From assembly GCF_014131695.1 (NCBI RefSeq), contig NZ_CP036346.1:3162001-3226000 (forward strand): 64,000 bases of DNA. The letters run 5' to 3'. This document shows, piece after piece, positions 61,252 through 64,000 of this stretch. Numbering within the stretch: the stretch's first letter is position 1; each line of letters opens with the position of its first letter. This stretch comes from Thomasclavelia ramosa DSM 1402 (lineage in GTDB: Bacteria; Bacillota_I; Bacilli_A; Erysipelotrichales; Coprobacillaceae). The translations under genes were made by a program, and so were the position numbers. A model generated the notes under the pieces. The model did no database searches, had not been told where the DNA came from, and worked only from the letters and a program-made list of their open reading frames with translations.

Positions 61252-62646
61252 ATGGAAGATTTCCTAAAAGATGTATATACATCGATATATAAAAAGTGGA
61301 TTTTATTTCAACAGATCGATAATTGTCAAATTATGCTTTCATCAAAAGATCAAAATAAAATTATCTTGGAGACAAAGTATGGTGTAGCTAATGTTATTTT
61401 TTATAAATTCAATATTATTGAATTAAATGTTATTAGTAAAATAGATCAAGAATCTTGTTTCTTTTTACACTTTCAAATGAATAACATAAATCATGCAATT
61501 AATCTATTTTATGAAATGGTTGAATGTTTAAAAACATTGATCAAGAAACCAAAAATAAAAATCTTATTATGCTGCAGTGGTGGTCTTACAACAACTTATT
61601 TTGCTTATAAGATTGATGAAGCAATTCAGTTATTTGCTCTTGATTATGAAATTGCAGCAACTGGCTACAACGAATTATTCAAAAAAGGTGAACAATATGA
61701 TGTAATCCTACTAGCACCTCAAGTTTCTTTTATGTATGCAAAAGTTAAAAAGATTTTTAAAGATAAATATTTACTTAATATTCCTGCACAAGTATTTGCT
61801 AAATATGATGTAAAAGAAATTCTTAATCTAGTTGACCAAGAACTAATTAAAAAACGTAACAAAAATGGTCAAGTTCAATTGCTTTCGATTAGAAATAAAA
61901 CCATCACCTTTCATCGTAAAATTCTATGTATTTCTCTTTTTAGAAATCGTAATCGGATTCATATTGCATATCGACTTTATCAAAGTCAAAGTGATATTAT
62001 TGTAAACAATGAAACAATTAAACAACGAATTACAATTCAAGACATCTATGATGTTATCGATACTGTTTTATTAAATTATCCAGGTATTGAGGTTATTGGT
62101 TTTTCAACACCAGGAATTGTTAATAATGGATTTGCTACAACTGCCAGTATTAATGGTTTTGATGATATGAATTATAAAAAATTGTTTACAAGCAAATATT
62201 CACAAAAATTTATTATTACAAACGATGTTAATACCGCAGCAATTGGCTATCATGCTACTCAAAATCAATACTCATCAATTGTGTTACTTTTTCAGCCAAT
62301 GAGTACTAAAGCTGGTGCTGGTATCATCATTGATAATAAATTAATCAATGGCAAGCATAACGTGGCAGGTGAAATGAAATACCTCCCCGTAAATCTATTA
62401 GAGAAAGGTGCTAATGTATATAAAACACCAGAAGATATTATTAAAATTGTTAAATATATTTCTTTATCGATTATTAGTGTAATTGGGCCTGAGGCAATCG
62501 TTATCTTTTGTAGTCTTTTACCTAATATTGAAGATTTAGAAAATGAGTTAAAAACAGTATTACCACAAGAATATATTCCTCGGTTAATTAAAATTGACGA
62601 TATTCAAGAATATATTTTCCTAGGTCAAACAATTATTTGTACCTAA
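61252..62646 (+). CDS. EIIB-ROK fusion protein
   Basis: 464 residues from the ATG 5 bases after GGGAGG; a GTG at 61246 is also in frame. An N-terminal region without a known family (1-98) is followed by a PTS EIIB-like domain (about 100-195) with the phospho-Cys loop 'LCCSGGLTTT' (Cys108) and 'YDVILLAPQVSFMY', then a ROK/sugar-kinase fold (about 225-464). The ROK part keeps 'GFSTPGIVNNG', 'ITNDVNTAAIG' (catalytic-type Asp) and 'KAGAGIIIDNKLINGKHNVAGE', but the N-terminal phosphate loop reads ISLFRNRNR instead of DxGGT and the zinc motif is missing. It is likely a sugar- and PTS-state sensor or regulator. A free EIIB gene follows in 26 bases. Confidence 0.7.
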   Translation: MEDFLKDVYTSIYKKWILFQQIDNCQIMLSSKDQNKIILETKYGVANVIFYKFNIIELNVISKIDQESCFFLHFQMNNINHAINLFYEMVECLKTLIKKPKIKILLCCSGGLTTTYFAYKIDEAIQLFALDYEIAATGYNELFKKGEQYDVILLAPQVSFMYAKVKKIFKDKYLLNIPAQVFAKYDVKEILNLVDQELIKKRNKNGQVQLLSIRNKTITFHRKILCISLFRNRNRIHIAYRLYQSQSDIIVNNETIKQRITIQDIYDVIDTVLLNYPGIEVIGFSTPGIVNNGFATTASINGFDDMNYKKLFTSKYSQKFIITNDVNTAAIGYHATQNQYSSIVLLFQPMSTKAGAGIIIDNKLINGKHNVAGEMKYLPVNLLEKGANVYKTPEDIIKIVKYISLSIISVIGPEAIVIFCSLLPNIEDLENELKTVLPQEYIPRLIKIDDIQEYIFLGQTIICT

Positions 62647-62672
62647 ATTAAATAAAAATTAAGGAGAAAATT

Positions 62673-62984
62673 ATGAAAAAGATTTTATTAGTATGTTGTG
62701 CAGGAATGTCTACAAGTTTATTAGTAAACCGGATGCGAGAAGTTGCTAAAACAAAAGAAATTGATTGCAAAATCTGGTCAACAAGTGAAAAAGAATTACC
62801 AAATGAATTTGCCCAAGAACCTGCTGATGTAATTCTTGTTGGTCCACAAATCAGATATTTACTTAATAATATTAAAAAAGAAGTAAACAATACTGTTCCA
62901 GTTGAGCTTATTGATATGCGTATTTACGGTATGATGGATGGTGAAAAGGTTCTTAATCAAGCTTTAAACGCATTAGAAAAATAA
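62673..62984 (+). CDS. PTS EIIB, lactose/cellobiose type
   Basis: 103 residues with the phospho-Cys loop 'LLVCCAGMSTS' (Cys8) and 'DVILVGPQIRYLL'. AAGGAG precedes the start. It is co-transcribed with the EIIB-ROK fusion, without EIIA or EIIC nearby in the window. Confidence 0.92.
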   Translation: MKKILLVCCAGMSTSLLVNRMREVAKTKEIDCKIWSTSEKELPNEFAQEPADVILVGPQIRYLLNNIKKEVNNTVPVELIDMRIYGMMDGEKVLNQALNALEK

Positions 62985-62995
62985 TCAACTGACAG

Positions 62996-63808
62996 CTATT
63001 TTAAATAGTGCATATAATTAGATAATTCAAGACGATAGAGCAATGTTGCATATAAAATATTGATTACGTATTCAGCACTAAAAGTAGCACATAAGCTATC
63101 AATATCTTCAAATAAACTAGTATCAAATAATAGATAATCGTGGCACAGCTGAATTAGATCCTTACCCTTTTTACCTAATATCCCGACCGTATATACATTC
63201 CTATTTTTTAAGATTTTAGCAATTTCTTTAATTAAGTTATTATCGCCGGTCGTAGTGATAAGGATCGAGACGTTACTTTGATGCTGCTGCATATTATCAA
63301 TATATTTAATATTAATACCATTTTGATATGAACAAGGAAGCCCTAATGATTGTAATTTAAAACACATTTCTTTAGCAATCGTATCTGAAAGACCAATTCC
63401 ATAAATATCGATAAACGAAGCACTCAATATCCGATTACAAACACGATTAACAACATTTTTATCTAGTAATCGATTTGTCTGAATCATCGCTTTTTCATAT
63501 AAAGAGGCAATTACTTTTTCAGTATCTTCTAAAGATGTAAAATACTGTTCAGGATGCTCAGTTGGGAGATCATTATATTTAAGATAATCATTTCTTTCTA
63601 AGATCAATGTAGATAAAAATTCACGAAAATTATTGAACCCTAATTTCTTATAAAGACGGGTTACTGCCGCTTGTGAAGTATAACTCTGTTTTCCCAACTC
63701 ACTGCTTGTAAGATTATTAATTTTTTGATCTTTGTTTAAAAGAAATTGAGCAATACTTTTTTCAGTATTGGTAAGGTTATTATCATCTAATAAGTGTTCT
63801 ATAATCAT
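62996..63808 (-). CDS. MurR/RpiR-family transcriptional regulator
   Basis: 270 residues from the ATG 10 bases after GGAGG; an upstream in-frame start at 63856 lacks a site. Helix-turn-helix domain about 1-75 ('TSQAAVTRLYKKLGFNNFREF') and SIS domain about 110-240 ('IYGIGLSDTIAKEMCFKLQSLG', 'ILITTTGDNNLI'). It is convergent with the EIIB-ROK/EIIB pair and may sense a related phosphosugar. Confidence 0.85.
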   Translation of the reverse strand: MIIEHLLDDNNLTNTEKSIAQFLLNKDQKINNLTSSELGKQSYTSQAAVTRLYKKLGFNNFREFLSTLILERNDYLKYNDLPTEHPEQYFTSLEDTEKVIASLYEKAMIQTNRLLDKNVVNRVCNRILSASFIDIYGIGLSDTIAKEMCFKLQSLGLPCSYQNGINIKYIDNMQQHQSNVSILITTTGDNNLIKEIAKILKNRNVYTVGILGKKGKDLIQLCHDYLLFDTSLFEDIDSLCATFSAEYVINILYATLLYRLELSNYMHYLK

Positions 63809-63876
63809 ATTTCGTAGACCTCCTTTAACTATTTGATCGTATCTATATTTTATCAAATAATCAATAAAATAAAAGG

Positions 63877-63897
63877 GTTGAATAAATCAACCCAGTA
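63877..63897 (-). terminator. terminator after the gene at the right edge
   Basis: A 7-bp stem GGGTTGA/TCAACCC with a 5-base loop is followed by UUUUAUUUUA on the minus strand. Confidence 0.65.
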
Positions 63898-63905
63898 ATT
63901 GTCTA

Positions 63906-64000
63906 TTAATCGCATAAACATTGCCAATTATCATCAAAATGTGCTTTGAAGCACATTTTTATCTGTTCTAAAGTTACTTTCTCCTCAGCCAATTCAGGAA
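63906..64000 (-). CDS. 3' end of an unidentified gene
   Basis: The last 30 codons are open on the minus strand, beginning PELAEEKVTLEQIKMCFK and ending NWQCLCD with a TAA, and a terminator follows. Three Cys near the end are the only notable residues. The fragment is too short to assign a family. Confidence 0.5.
   Translation of the reverse strand, partial: PELAEEKVTLEQIKMCFKAHFDDNWQCLCD

Noticed and set aside
63938-63961. AAAATGTGCTT/AAGCACATTTT hairpin at the right edge
   Set aside because: It lies inside the open reading frame of the partial gene ending at 63906; the real terminator follows the stop codon.

Overview
The window is very AT-rich, densely coded chromosomal DNA from a low-GC Gram-positive anaerobe. 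The evidence is strong AAGGAG/GGAGG ribosome sites, many lactose/cellobiose-type PTS genes, RpiR and PRD regulators, a Bce-type resistance module, a CcpA-like operator and a lysine riboswitch. An Erysipelotrichales gut bacterium (Thomasclavelia/Coprobacillus-like) is my best guess, from general gene style only. I saw no rRNA, tRNA, CRISPR array, insertion sequence or phage module.

Left part (1-18 kb): a lysine riboswitch leads into a free-standing aspartokinase-type ACT protein and the start of a probable dapA. Next come a dicarboxylate/cystine-type symporter behind a small Cys-Cys leader ORF, a hexapeptide acetyltransferase, and a complete BceRSAB-like antimicrobial-peptide module with matching operator dyads at both of its promoters. 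A large surface protein (metallo-beta-lactamase fold plus esterase) follows, then an orphan membrane protein and mgtE, which is preceded by an acidic/proline leader ORF. The part ends with an EIIC/sialate-esterase operon facing an RpiR regulator.

Middle (18-38 kb): a GGDEF/EAL protein, an NTF2-like/HD pair, and a ten-gene minus-strand cluster. The cluster runs PRD regulator, RDD protein, PTS EIIA-EIIB-EIIC, half-GrdB protein, glycosylasparaginase, M20 dipeptidase, CutC, YitT. Regulator and PTS promoters share a TTTCCTAA/TTAGGAAA dyad, and the gene set suggests uptake and cleavage of an amino-sugar or glycosyl-asparagine compound. Plus-strand genes follow: ArsC-like, two paralogous zinc phospholipase C-like proteins, an MFS transporter, and a tandem array of sensor-kinase-like membrane proteins (two intact, one decayed) whose kinase catalytic boxes are lost.

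Right part (38-64 kb): a full kdpFABC-kdpDE potassium system with a second, shortened KdpD/KdpE-like pair behind it. Similar 19-bp repeats precede kdpF and kdpD. Then come an amino-acid ABC transporter, a large calcineurin-like/choice-of-anchor-I surface protein, a tiny hydrophobic peptide gene, an XRE membrane regulator, an AraC/DUF3795/glyoxalase operon, a CNNM/CorC protein, a MATE pump behind a classic 19-bp-spacer MerR-type promoter, and an unusual EIIB-ROK fusion beside a free EIIB and another RpiR regulator. The most unusual items are the EIIB-ROK fusion, the pseudo-kinase array, the half-GrdB/glycosylasparaginase PTS operon, and the two leader ORFs in front of mgtE and the symporter.
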